Source of the DNA: an uncultured Paracoccus sp.
GTDB taxonomy: Bacteria > Pseudomonadota > Alphaproteobacteria > Rhodobacterales > Rhodobacteraceae
Assembly: GCF_947496875.1 (NCBI RefSeq)
Contig: NZ_CANMEH010000005.1
Span: forward strand, 1 to 64,000
Length of the DNA: 64,000 nt
Reading direction: 5' to 3'
The number at the start of each line of letters is the position of its first letter. Within the stretch, counting starts at the first letter, position 1. Below the pieces are notes generated by a model, which was not told the origin of the DNA, made no database searches, and was given only the letters and a program-made list of their open reading frames with translations. Positions 1 to 8,386 of the stretch are shown here, piece after piece. The position numbers and the translations under genes are program-made.

Positions 1-228
1 GCCATTCCTGCGGGGAACCTGCTCGACATCTCGATGGACACCTGGCGCAAAGCCTGGGAGCTGAAGGTCTTCGGCTATATCGCCCTTACCAGGCACTTCC
101 TCAAGTCGATGTCCGATGCGGGCGACGGGGTCATCGTCAACGTCATCGGCAGCGCTGGCGAGATCCCGGATTTCGATTATGTGTGCGGCTCGACGGGGAA
201 CGCGGCGCTGATGGCCTTCACCCACAGT
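1..228 (+). pseudogene. SDR oxidoreductase fragment, open at the window edge and truncated at its 3' end
   Basis: The reading frame is open from base 1 and encodes the middle part of a short-chain dehydrogenase/reductase. Visible family features are the segment ending in VIVNVIGSAGE, followed by DYVCGSTGNAALMAF, which resembles the active-site strand and the region normally followed by the coenzyme-binding helix. Family similarity stops abruptly at about base 222-228. The frame then runs into unrelated residues and stops near 297. The rest of the enzyme is missing, and the following DNA belongs to a different gene in another frame, so this is a remnant joined at a deletion or recombination scar. 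The upstream part lies outside the window. I see no sign that a functional protein is made. Confidence 0.7.
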
Positions 229-551
229 TGCCGACGATCGTCTTTCACGACGACAGCGATCGCGTGGTGCATCCCTCGCATGCCGGCGGGTTCCTGAGAA
301 ACCTGGAGGGATCGCGTTCGGCGCCGCTTGTCTGCACGAGCAGCTTCGGCCGCTCGCCCGGCCGCCGCGACTTCACGCGGAAAACCTGTTCCACCGAGGC
401 TGGAGAGACCCTTCTGGAGGAGTGGACGGTGCATGGCAGCGGTCACGGCTGGTCGGGGGGGCGGGCCGCCGGCTCGCACACGGACCCGGCCGGGCCGGAT
501 GCATCGCGGGAAATGCTGCGCTTCTTTCTCTCCAAGCGGCGATCCGGCTAG
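229..551 (+). pseudogene. C-terminal fragment of a PHB-depolymerase-family esterase
   Basis: From about base 228 a different frame encodes PTIVFHDDSDRVVHP, typical of the aspartate-bearing strand of secreted alpha/beta-hydrolase esterases of the PHB depolymerase (LpqC/PhaZ-like) family. It continues to VHGSGHGWSGG, which carries the catalytic histidine, and then GPDASREMLRFFL, the usual C-terminus. The N-terminal half with the nucleophilic serine is absent and is replaced by the SDR fragment upstream. An apparent ATG at 183 lies inside the SDR part and is unlikely to be a genuine start. The segment between the Asp and His regions is less convincing and may carry further lesions. Called as a remnant with good confidence in family and low confidence in exact limits. 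Confidence 0.65.
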
Positions 552-711
552 GCCGAGATGAACTATCGCGAACAGGACTGCAGCGTCATCAGACGAAATC
601 AACGCGCTTTCACGTGATCAGGCACGTCCAAGCAATCGTGATTGCCGGATGGTATCCTGGTCAGGAGATTGGCCTCCGAGAGGGACGACAATGGGACCTC
701 GCCCGGCCACT

Positions 712-1032
712 TCACAGGCACAGCGAGGTGGTCGCCACCGGCATGAGGCTCCAGACCGTTGCGACGAGCGCCGCGAAGCCCAGGATCGTGGCCAGGCGTT
801 GTACCCAAGGCAGGGGCGAACCGCAGCGCGGCAGGCGCAGGATCACGAGCATGGCGACCTGCAGCGAGATGGCCGCGGCCCAGGACGCGATCAGCGCGGC
901 GCGTCCCTGACCGAGGCTCAGCCCCGCCGCGGTCCACAGATCCGAACAGACGATCCCCTCGAGCCCGTAAACTGCGCTGAAAGCCGCAATCCAGACGGTG
1001 ATCGGGACCGAGATGCGCAGAATGTCCATCAT
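712..1032 (-). CDS. Small membrane protein at the end of the oxidase operon
   Basis: A 106-residue protein with three predicted hydrophobic segments. The first begins at ISVPITVWIAAF, the second is around AALIASWAAAISLQVAML and the third around ATILGFAALVATVW. The ATG at 1032 overlaps the stop of the subunit I/III gene as ATGA, so it is translationally coupled. A second ATG follows immediately at 1029. I do not recognise a named family. Position and topology suggest a small accessory subunit or assembly factor of the terminal oxidase, comparable in placement to subunit IV of aa3/bo3 oxidases, but that is inference from context only. Confidence 0.65.
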   Translation of the reverse strand: MMDILRISVPITVWIAAFSAVYGLEGIVCSDLWTAAGLSLGQGRAALIASWAAAISLQVAMLVILRLPRCGSPLPWVQRLATILGFAALVATVWSLMPVATTSLCL

Positions 1033-3539
1033 CGCGGCACCTCCGCCAGGATCCCGGGCAGCCATGCCGCGCCAAGCCCCAAGGCCGCGACCAGCACGGC
1101 GTAGTCGATCCACAGCCGCACCACACGGGCGTCGCCGAAGCGCCGGGACGACAGATAGCCTGCCCGGATGCGGAACAGCAGGAACAGCGTCATGATCCCC
1201 GCAAGCGTGGCGTGAAAGATGATGTAGCCCGCGATCACCCAGAGCGTTGCGTCATAGGCATGGGCGTTGTGGGTCGTTCCTCGGAACACCGTGGCGGCAG
1301 CCGCCATTAGGGTGACGAGCCCGGCAAGGCTGACCAGAACGCCCGCCCAAGCCGACCCGTCGGACCGGATCGCGCGGTCGGCGAGCCGGATGCCCCCGCT
1401 GGCAAGACCCGCGCCGCCAACTGCCAGGACCGGCCCCAGAACGCCCGGTTCCAGGATCCGGGGTGGCGGCCAGTTCGGGGCGACGGTCCACAGGAAGGCA
1501 TAGCCGAACAGCAGCGAGCCGAAGAGCACCGAGTCCGCCAGCAGCAGGAACAGCGATCCCCACCACCCCGGCGGATGGGGGATCTCGTTGTGGGTGGGCA
1601 GGGACACGCCGCGCCCGGCGTCCAGCAGGCCCTCGTCCTCGCGCGAACCGCCGGACCATGCCCAGACAAGTGCCAGAGCCGTCACCCCGACGGCCGAAAT
1701 GCCCGAGAGCCACCACCATTTGAACGTCGGGGCCATGAACATGATGCTGGTCACCACCGCCATGACGAAAGGCACGATCGAGTTCTGCGGAAAGACGGCG
1801 ATGAACTCGGGCTCTCCCCGGGACACGCTGACCGCCAAGGTCTCGCGCCGGTTGCGAACCGGCTCACCAAGGAAGCCCTCGCCGCGGGCGATCTGGACGG
1901 GCAGGTCAGGATGGTCGTGCAGGGGATAGCGGCTGTTCACGACAGGGATCGAGGCAAAGTTGTAGGCCGGCCCCGGGATGGGCGTACCCCATTCCAGCGT
2001 CCCCGCGTTCCACGGGTTGCGCCGGCCGCGCACCGCGACAAACGCGTTTACCGCGATGTCGAGGATCACCAGGCCGAAGCCGATCGCCAGGACGAAGCCG
2101 CTGATCGACGCAAGCAGGTTGATGAGCTCCCACCCCGAGCCTGCCTCGAAGGTGTCGATGCGCCGTCGCATGCCCAGAAGGCCGACCCAGTGCAGCAGCA
2201 GGAAGGTGCCGTGGAACCCCACCATGACCAGCCAGAACGCCGTCTCGCCCATCCGGAAGAAGCGCTTGCGCCCGGTGAGAACCGGCAGCCAATAGTAGAT
2301 CCCGGCGATCATCGGGAAGACATAGCCGCCGATCAGGACATAGTGCAGATGGGCGACAATGAAGTAGCTGTCATGCGCCTGCCAGTCGAAGGGAACCATC
2401 GCCACCATCACCCCGGTCAGCCCGCCCATGACGAAGGTCACGAAGAAGCCGAGGATCCACAGCATAGGCAGATGCAATTCGGGGCGGCCCTTCCACAGGG
2501 TGCCGATCCAGATGAAGATCTGCACCCCGGTGGGCACCGCGACAAGGGTCGAGACGGCGGAGAAGAAGGCCAGACCCATATGCGGGATGCCGGTGGCGAA
2601 CATGTGGTGGACCCACAGCCCGAAGCTGAGAACCGCCAGCGAGATCGCCGCCGCGACGACCCAGCCATAGCCCAGCAGGGTGGTGCGTGCCATGACCGGC
2701 AGGACCGTCGACACGACGCCCGCCGCGGGCAGGAAGATGATGTACACCTCCGGGTGGCCGAACAGCCAGAACAGGTGCTGCCACAGCAGGCTGTCGCCGC
2801 CGTTCTCGGCCTGGAAGAAGGGCATGTCGAAGGCCCGCTCCAGCTCCAGGATCAGCGAGCCCAGGATCATGGGTGGAAAGGCGGTGAGGATCATCACCGC
2901 CACGACCAGCATGTACCAGGCAAAGATCGGCAGCTTGTCCAGCGACATGCCGACGGCGCGGTAGCGCAGCACCGTGACGACGACCTCGACGGCCGCGCTG
3001 ATCGCCGAGATCTCGATGAAGCTGATCCCGAGCAGCCAGATGTCGGCATTGATGCCGGGCGAAAACGCGGATGAGGACAGCGGCGGATACATGAACCAGC
3101 CGCCGTCGGGCGCGACACCTGCGACAAGCGCGATGATCATGATCGTGCTGCCGATCATGTAGCACCAGAAGCCGTAGGCACTGAGCCGGGGAAAGGCCAG
3201 GTCGCGGGTCCCCAGCATCCCGGGCAGCAGGAAAATGGTCAGCGCCTCGAAGAAAGGGATGGCAAACAGGAACATCATGATGGTCCCGTGCATCGTGAAG
3301 ACCTGATTGTAGATCTCGGGACCCATGAAGGCGGACTGGGGCGACGCCAGCTGTGCCCGGATCAGCATGGCCAAGATGCCGCCGGCCAGGAACATGCCGG
3401 TGGCGCCCAGGATGAACATGTTGCCGATCGTGTTGTTGTTGACCGTGGTGAACACGCCCTTCCAGCCGGGGTCATTCCGCCAGATGGAATACAGCGCCTT
3501 GTGCAGGCGCAGCGCGGTCATGCGTCGCTTTTCGGTCAC
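1029..3539 (-). CDS. ctaD: Heme-copper oxidase subunit I fused to subunit III
   Basis: An 836-residue integral membrane protein. Residues 1 to about 560 are subunit I, with TMHGTIMMF (low-spin heme His), GHPEVYIIFLP near residue 260 (CuB His, the helix-VI Glu and the Tyr), WVHHMF near 310 (two CuB His) and VAHLHYVL (heme ligands). The C-terminal 200 residues, from about PGWWGSLFLLLADSVLFG, are a subunit III domain. The segment VPTGVQIFIW has Gln340 where A-type oxidases carry the K-channel Lys. The D-channel entry Asp in TRDLAFPRL is kept, although the Asn residues that normally follow are not. The start is a GTG at 3539 overlapping the subunit II stop (GTGA); ATG 3521 is an alternative. It should reduce O2 to water and pump or translocate protons in the cytoplasmic membrane. 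Electron donor is discussed under subunit II. Confidence 0.93.
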   Translation of the reverse strand: MTEKRRMTALRLHKALYSIWRNDPGWKGVFTTVNNNTIGNMFILGATGMFLAGGILAMLIRAQLASPQSAFMGPEIYNQVFTMHGTIMMFLFAIPFFEALTIFLLPGMLGTRDLAFPRLSAYGFWCYMIGSTIMIIALVAGVAPDGGWFMYPPLSSSAFSPGINADIWLLGISFIEISAISAAVEVVVTVLRYRAVGMSLDKLPIFAWYMLVVAVMILTAFPPMILGSLILELERAFDMPFFQAENGGDSLLWQHLFWLFGHPEVYIIFLPAAGVVSTVLPVMARTTLLGYGWVVAAAISLAVLSFGLWVHHMFATGIPHMGLAFFSAVSTLVAVPTGVQIFIWIGTLWKGRPELHLPMLWILGFFVTFVMGGLTGVMVAMVPFDWQAHDSYFIVAHLHYVLIGGYVFPMIAGIYYWLPVLTGRKRFFRMGETAFWLVMVGFHGTFLLLHWVGLLGMRRRIDTFEAGSGWELINLLASISGFVLAIGFGLVILDIAVNAFVAVRGRRNPWNAGTLEWGTPIPGPAYNFASIPVVNSRYPLHDHPDLPVQIARGEGFLGEPVRNRRETLAVSVSRGEPEFIAVFPQNSIVPFVMAVVTSIMFMAPTFKWWWLSGISAVGVTALALVWAWSGGSREDEGLLDAGRGVSLPTHNEIPHPPGWWGSLFLLLADSVLFGSLLFGYAFLWTVAPNWPPPRILEPGVLGPVLAVGGAGLASGGIRLADRAIRSDGSAWAGVLVSLAGLVTLMAAAATVFRGTTHNAHAYDATLWVIAGYIIFHATLAGIMTLFLLFRIRAGYLSSRRFGDARVVRLWIDYAVLVAALGLGAAWLPGILAEVPR

Positions 3540-4213
3540 GGCATCTCCCCAGTCAGAAAGGCGTCCCAGCCGGCAGCGTCATGGGCGATCACGGTGAACC
3601 CGTGGGTGCGGTATCCGGTGCCGCTGAACTCACCACTCACACCCGCGTATTCGCCGGGCTCCCACGCCTCGACGCGCAGGACGTTCACATGACCGGGGAT
3701 CGCGTCAAGCTTGCCGGCAAGCCGCGGCACCCAGAAGCTGTGGATCACGTCGGTGCTGGTGATCCTGACATCGATCGGGCGCTGGGCCGGGATGTGGAGG
3801 GTATTCTCGGTCGTGCGGCCGGGCGCGTCCGGATAGGAAAAGCGCCACGACCATTGCCGCCCTTCGGCCTCGACCGCCACCACGTCGGGCCCGGGACGTG
3901 GCAGCAGCCGTTCGCCGATCCACAGCCCCCAGGCGGTCAGGGCCGCCAGCACGGTCATCGTGAAGCCGAGGCCGAAGCCCTTGACCCAGACCATCTCGCG
4001 CTGCCGGTCCGCCCCCGCGTCCGACGGCCCCTCGCCCCGGCGGAAGGCGAGGACCAGCAGGACCACCACCAGCAGGAAGATTGCCGCCGCCCCGGCCAGC
4101 ATGGTCCACCACAACGTGGCGATGAGGTCGGCCGCGGGTCCGGCCGGATGGACGGCGGACAGGCGTTCTTCGCAACCCGCCAGCGCCAGCGGCGTTGGGA
4201 CCACGAGCAACAT
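3536..4213 (-). CDS. ctaC: Oxidase subunit II with a degenerate CuA site
   Basis: A 225-residue subunit II. The N-terminus is a lipoprotein-type signal (LALAGC, lipid-modifiable Cys14), followed by two transmembrane helices (about 34-56 and 80-99) and a periplasmic cupredoxin domain starting near QWSWRFSYPD. The CuA loop GVSGEFSGTGYRTH (191-204) aligns with CxExCGxxHxxM but reads Ser193, Glu195, Ser197, Tyr201 and His204. Only His158 and Glu195 of the six CuA positions remain. Loss of CuA is typical of quinol-oxidising subunits such as CyoA/QoxA, so a quinol donor is likely; this is inference. The start ATG lies only 18 bp from the divergent DUF2231 start, so a longer form from an upstream GTG cannot be excluded. 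Its stop overlaps the subunit I start. Confidence 0.9.
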   Translation of the reverse strand: MLLVVPTPLALAGCEERLSAVHPAGPAADLIATLWWTMLAGAAAIFLLVVVLLVLAFRRGEGPSDAGADRQREMVWVKGFGLGFTMTVLAALTAWGLWIGERLLPRPGPDVVAVEAEGRQWSWRFSYPDAPGRTTENTLHIPAQRPIDVRITSTDVIHSFWVPRLAGKLDAIPGHVNVLRVEAWEPGEYAGVSGEFSGTGYRTHGFTVIAHDAAGWDAFLTGEMP

Positions 4214-4231
4214 CCTGGAGAAAGTGCGCCA

Positions 4232-4852
4232 ATGGCTGAGGAACGGGACGAGACACAGGATGACGGCTCTGGAAGCGCGCAGCAGAGCGCCGACGACGGC
4301 CGCAAGGGAAAAAGCGAAACGGACGACGCCCCGTCCAACGGCGAAGAAGGGCAGGAGAAGGAGGGTCGGTTCGAGGATCCGGTCGCGGATCTGCCGGGCT
4401 TCGACCAGACCTCGTCCACGATCGCCATCGCGGGTCATCCCCTGCATGCGATGAGCGTGGCGTTCCCGATCGCGCTGACCTTCTGCAATTTCGGCGCCGA
4501 CGTGTTCTACTGGTGGACCGGCGACAGCTTCTGGGCACGGGCCGCATTGTGGGCCGCTGGCATGGCGTTCCTGATCGGCGTTGCCGCGGCGTTCACGGGA
4601 ACGCTGGAACTGCTGTTCGTGCCGGGCATCCGGGCGCGGGCCGCGGCGTGGACCCATGCCGGGATCGCGGTCGTCCTGCTGTCGGTACTGGGCGCCAACT
4701 GGGGCTACCGGCTTTACGGCTACGAATCCGCGGTTCTGCCCTACGGCATCCTGCTGTCCGGATTTTGCGTCCTGATGGTGGGGGCGACAGGCTGGCATGG
4801 CGGCAGGCTCGTGTTCGACTACCATCTGGGAACGTCCGAAACCGGCAGTTGA
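4232..4852 (+). CDS. DUF2231 membrane protein
   Basis: A 206-residue protein. Roughly the first 65 residues are hydrophilic and rich in Glu, Asp and Gly. The remainder matches DUF2231, with GHPLHAMSVAFPIAL (conserved His-Pro-x-His), WWTGDSFW, and four hydrophobic segments ending in GWHGGRLVFDY. Start ATG 4232 is chosen because CTGGAG lies upstream at a workable distance; a much longer in-frame extension would run antisense through subunit II. The gene is divergent from subunit II by 18 bp and its 3' end overlaps the CopD-like gene by 34 bp in convergent orientation. DUF2231 proteins often sit near redox or heme-copper genes, but their function is not established. It may help oxidase assembly or bind heme through the conserved histidines. 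Confidence 0.8.
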   Translation: MAEERDETQDDGSGSAQQSADDGRKGKSETDDAPSNGEEGQEKEGRFEDPVADLPGFDQTSSTIAIAGHPLHAMSVAFPIALTFCNFGADVFYWWTGDSFWARAALWAAGMAFLIGVAAAFTGTLELLFVPGIRARAAAWTHAGIAVVLLSVLGANWGYRLYGYESAVLPYGILLSGFCVLMVGATGWHGGRLVFDYHLGTSETGS

Positions 4853-5334
4853 CGGTTGCGCGGCTCGGTCAGCCAGTCGGGCAGGGGAATGTCCTCTAGC
4901 GGTGGCTTGCTCAGCACCAGGGTCAGGATGACGAGAACGGGCACCAGCAGAACCAGAAGCGGCACCCGTGGCCCCGGCGGATCATGCCGCCCGTCGCTTT
5001 CCCCCATCTTGACGACATGATGGCCGACCCAGGCATGAAAGCCGATGAGCAGCGCCACGAAGACCAGCTTGGCGAACATCCAGACGACGAACACCTCGCG
5101 CAGGAAGATCAGCCACGTCCCGGCGATGATGGCCGTCACCGCGGCGGGCGTCACGATCCAGACATAGCTGACATGCGAGGCCAGCCGGATGCGGGTATAG
5201 TCGGCCTGCCCGATGATATGGTCATGGCGGGACAGCATGACCGGCAGGCCGAAGAGGCCGCCCACCCACAGCGCCAGTGCGATCACGTGCAGTGCCTTGA
5301 GGTGGGGAATGACAGGCTCCAGCCAATCGATCAT
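4819..5334 (-). CDS. CopD/HemJ-like membrane protein
   Basis: A 171-residue membrane protein of the CopD superfamily. Early His residues appear in HLKALHVIALALWVGGL, and further His residues in GFHAWVGHHVVKMG. Four hydrophobic helices are visible, the last (PLLVLLVPVLVILTLVLS) near the C-terminus. The ATG at 5334 overlaps the ctaG stop (ATGA), which decides the start over a longer open frame. CopD-type proteins are linked to copper uptake across the inner membrane, and the related HemJ type to protoporphyrinogen oxidation. Here the link to ctaG and an oxidase favours copper or heme supply to the heme-copper centre. That role is inference. Confidence 0.75.
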   Translation of the reverse strand: MIDWLEPVIPHLKALHVIALALWVGGLFGLPVMLSRHDHIIGQADYTRIRLASHVSYVWIVTPAAVTAIIAGTWLIFLREVFVVWMFAKLVFVALLIGFHAWVGHHVVKMGESDGRHDPPGPRVPLLVLLVPVLVILTLVLSKPPLEDIPLPDWLTEPRNRQLPVSDVPRW

Positions 5335-6059
5335 GTCGGCAGTGCCTGCAGCCGCCGCCAGCCCCGCAGCGCCACCAGCGCCCCGAAGGCGGCATAGGGA
5401 ACTGCCGCCGGCACCCACATGATGATCCCGCCCAGCTGCTGGTCCGACAGCGGTGTGAACCCCCAGGCAAGCGGCGCCTGCTGGTGGATCGCATAGAGCG
5501 GATCGGGCGCAAAGGTCAGCAATGCCCCCAGCAGTCCCATCTGCATGTAGGCGCCCAGAATTGCCAGTCCCGCCTGTCCGGTCGGCTGGTCGGACGCCAG
5601 CACCGCCCGCCAGAACGCGACGGCCGAGCCGAGCAGGGTCGCCTGCATGACCCAGTAAAGCCCCTTGTTCGCCATGGCCGCGTCATAGGCCTGTGGCAGG
5701 TGCCAGGCCCACAGCACGGCCGTCGCGACCAGGAACAGTCCTGTCGCCCCGCGCGGGGTCCGTGCCGGCCAGGCCAGCGCGATCAATGGCGCCGCGACGG
5801 CAACCAGCAGCAGATGATGCACCACCCGCGCCGAAAACAGCGCCGCGGACAGCGCACACAAGGGCGAGACGAAGGCCACGAGCAGCACGGCGACCGCCGC
5901 CGCGCCGGGGCGCGACCGGCCGAGCACCAGCGCCAGCACCGCCATGGCCGCCAGCAGCAGCGGATCGAGGTTCCAGTTTGCCCAGATCGCGCCCGGATCG
6001 GGGGCGGGGCTACAGTAAAGCCCCTCCAGACCGCCCCCGATCAGCGCGTCGGGGATCAT
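5331..6059 (-). CDS. ctaG: Cytochrome oxidase assembly protein of the CtaG (caa3) family
   Basis: A 242-residue polytopic protein with about six to seven hydrophobic helices. The family-like features are LYCSPAPDPGAIWANWNLDPLL at the N-terminus, VVHHLLLVAVAAPLIALAWP, and LGGIIMWVPAAVPY near the C-terminus, which match the membrane CtaG of Bacillus-type caa3 oxidases rather than the Cox11-type CtaG. These proteins act in CuB insertion or assembly of heme-copper oxidases. ATG 6059 overlaps the upstream ydeP-like stop (ATGA), and its own stop overlaps the next ATG, giving three translationally coupled genes. It most likely serves the oxidase encoded just beyond the DUF2231 gene. Confidence 0.85.
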   Translation of the reverse strand: MIPDALIGGGLEGLYCSPAPDPGAIWANWNLDPLLLAAMAVLALVLGRSRPGAAAVAVLLVAFVSPLCALSAALFSARVVHHLLLVAVAAPLIALAWPARTPRGATGLFLVATAVLWAWHLPQAYDAAMANKGLYWVMQATLLGSAVAFWRAVLASDQPTGQAGLAILGAYMQMGLLGALLTFAPDPLYAIHQQAPLAWGFTPLSDQQLGGIIMWVPAAVPYAAFGALVALRGWRRLQALPT

Positions 6060-8386
6060 TCCGCGGCCCTCGCCTCGGCGCCGGCGTCATCGGGATGGAT
6101 GCGAACGGGAACGCCCTTGTAGGCGGGGGTGTCGGACATCTCGTCGCGGTAGTGCACCGGAACCAGCGGGTTCACCTCGGGATAATAGGCTGCCACGCAA
6201 CCGTCGGGCAGATCGTAGCCGACCAGGCGCAGGCCTCGGACGGTCCGCTCGTGACCGTCATCGACGGTGGATTCGAGCTTCACGGCCTGGCCTTCCGCCA
6301 TTCCCAGGCGAGCCATCTCGTCCGGGTTGACCAGCACGATATCACGCCCGGCCAATCCTCGCAGCCGATCCGAGAACCCGTAGACGGTGGTGTTGAACTG
6401 ATCGTTCGAGCGCAGCGTGACCAGCGTCAGTTCATCGCTGCCGACCGGTTTCTCACCCAGCGCGCTGATCGTTTCAGGCGCGGTGAACTCGGCCTTGCCG
6501 CTGTCGGTCTGCCAGATCCGCTCGCGCGCCTTGTTGCCGCGATGGAAGCCGCCGGGGGTAAAGAGCCGGTCGTTGAAGTCCCGGAACTTGTCCGGATAGG
6601 TCGCCTCGATCAACTCGCGGATCAGCCCGTAGTCGCCGGTCCATTCGTCCCATTTGACCTTGGGGTTCGGCGGCAGCGTCGCCTTCGCAAGGCCCGCGAC
6701 GATGTCGATTTCGGACTTCAGCTGCGGCGAGGCCGGCTTGCGCTTGCCCAGCGAGCCGTGGATCATGCTGAGGCTGTCCTCCATCGACACCGCCTGCGGT
6801 CCGGTGGCCTGCCGGTCCTCTTCGGATCGCACCAGGCAGGGCAGCAGCCAGCTGTGCTTGCCCGGAAACAGATGCGAGCGGTTGAGCTTGGTCGCGACCT
6901 GCACGTTCAGGTCCAGATTGCTCCAGCAGGGCTCCGCCCGCTCGCGGTCGGGGATGGCGCGGGCGAGATTGCCGCCCAGCGAGATAAAGCCCTTGACCGA
7001 CCCGTCCAGCAGTCCCTCGACCAGTGCGGTGGTATTGCGGCCCTCCTCCATCGGCGGCTCGAACCCGAACAGCTTGCGCAGCTTGTCGTTCGGGACCAGC
7101 TTCGGCTTTTCGGTGATGCCCACGGTCCGCTGACCCTGCACGTTGGAATGGCCGCGCACGGGCGAGATGCCGGCCCCCTGCCGCCCGATATTGCCGCGCA
7201 GAAGCAGAAGGCTCACGTACATGCCCAGGTTGAGCCAGCCCTTGACGTGCTGGGTCAGGCCCATGCCGTAGATGCCGATGGTCTTCTCGGCCTTGCAGTA
7301 CATGTCGCCGACCGTCTCGAGATCCTCCCGCCGCAGGCCCGACGTCTGCTCGATCTCGGCCCAGTCGATCTGTTTCACTGCGATCACGAAGTCCTGGTAG
7401 CCGGTCGTATGGGTTGCCAGGAAGGCGTGATCGATGATCTTGCGGTCGTTCCGTTCGTCCTGCTCGATCACGCGCTTGCAGATCCCCGCCAGCGCCGCGA
7501 CATCGCCGCCTGGTTTCACCTGCAGGTAGAGGTCGGAAATCGTGGTCGGCGGGCGTACCGTCATCTGGGTGGGGCTCTGCGGATTGGCGAACTCGACCAA
7601 GCCCCGTTCGCGGATCGGGTTGAAGGTGACGATCTTGCAGCCCCGTTCGCGCGCGGATTGCAGCGTGTGCAGGAACCGGGGAGAGTTCGAGCCCGTGTTC
7701 TGCCCCATGAAGATGATCATGTCGCAGTGATTGAAGTCGTCCAGCACGCAGGTGCCGACCGAGACGCCGATGAACTTCTTCAGCGCGACGCTGGTGGTCT
7801 CGTGGCACATGTTCGAGCTGTCCGGCAGGTTGTTGTGCCCGTAGAGCCGCGCGAACAGCGCGTAGAGATAGGATGCCTCCAGGCTGGCCCGGCCCGAGGT
7901 GTAGAAGACCGTCGATTTCGGATCGAGCGCCCTGAGCTGTGTCCCGATGCCCGCGAAAGCCTCCTCCCAGGTCGTCTCGACATAGCGGTCGATTGCCGCG
8001 TCGTAGCGCAGCGGGTGGGTCAGCCGCCCGGTCTTTTCCAGCTCGTGGTCGGACAACTCGCGAAGCTCCGTGACGGTACGGTCGGCAAAGAAATCCGGGC
8101 CGCAGCGGTCGCGGGTCAGGTCCCAGATCGTCGCCTTGGCGCCGTTCTCGCAGAACTCGAAGGTATGGGGATGCTCGGGCTTGGTCCAGGCGCAGGATGT
8201 GCACATGTGCCCGCCGGGCTTGTTCTGACGCATCAGGGTGCGGAGCGCGCCCGCGGTCGGTCTCTGGTCGGCCAGGATGCGACTGACACCCTTGAGCGAG
8301 CCCCAGCCGCCGGTGGCGTTGGTGTAATAGGGCGTGTCCTCTCGCTGCTGGGTGGACTCGACTCCGGTGGGCTCGTCATCGCTCAT
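6056..8386 (-). CDS. ydeP: FdhF/YdeP-family molybdopterin oxidoreductase
   Basis: A 776-residue molybdopterin-guanine-dinucleotide enzyme. Near the N-terminus CTSCAW (Cys62, Cys65) and FEFCENGAK (Cys79) are typical YdeP Fe-S-site residues. DSSNMCHETTSVAL holds the conserved Cys at the Mo region, followed by GQNTGSNSPR, LRGNIGRQGAGISPVRGHSN and a C-terminal dinucleotide-binding beta-barrel domain containing LVTLRSNDQFNTTVYG. No Tat signal is visible, so it should be cytoplasmic. An AGGAGG box six bases upstream fixes ATG 8386. The substrate of YdeP proteins is unsettled; they resemble formate dehydrogenases and in E. coli YdeP is associated with acid resistance. Coupling with ctaG suggests it feeds or accompanies the oxidase. 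Confidence 0.88.
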   Translation of the reverse strand: MSDDEPTGVESTQQREDTPYYTNATGGWGSLKGVSRILADQRPTAGALRTLMRQNKPGGHMCTSCAWTKPEHPHTFEFCENGAKATIWDLTRDRCGPDFFADRTVTELRELSDHELEKTGRLTHPLRYDAAIDRYVETTWEEAFAGIGTQLRALDPKSTVFYTSGRASLEASYLYALFARLYGHNNLPDSSNMCHETTSVALKKFIGVSVGTCVLDDFNHCDMIIFMGQNTGSNSPRFLHTLQSARERGCKIVTFNPIRERGLVEFANPQSPTQMTVRPPTTISDLYLQVKPGGDVAALAGICKRVIEQDERNDRKIIDHAFLATHTTGYQDFVIAVKQIDWAEIEQTSGLRREDLETVGDMYCKAEKTIGIYGMGLTQHVKGWLNLGMYVSLLLLRGNIGRQGAGISPVRGHSNVQGQRTVGITEKPKLVPNDKLRKLFGFEPPMEEGRNTTALVEGLLDGSVKGFISLGGNLARAIPDRERAEPCWSNLDLNVQVATKLNRSHLFPGKHSWLLPCLVRSEEDRQATGPQAVSMEDSLSMIHGSLGKRKPASPQLKSEIDIVAGLAKATLPPNPKVKWDEWTGDYGLIRELIEATYPDKFRDFNDRLFTPGGFHRGNKARERIWQTDSGKAEFTAPETISALGEKPVGSDELTLVTLRSNDQFNTTVYGFSDRLRGLAGRDIVLVNPDEMARLGMAEGQAVKLESTVDDGHERTVRGLRLVGYDLPDGCVAAYYPEVNPLVPVHYRDEMSDTPAYKGVPVRIHPDDAGAEARAAE

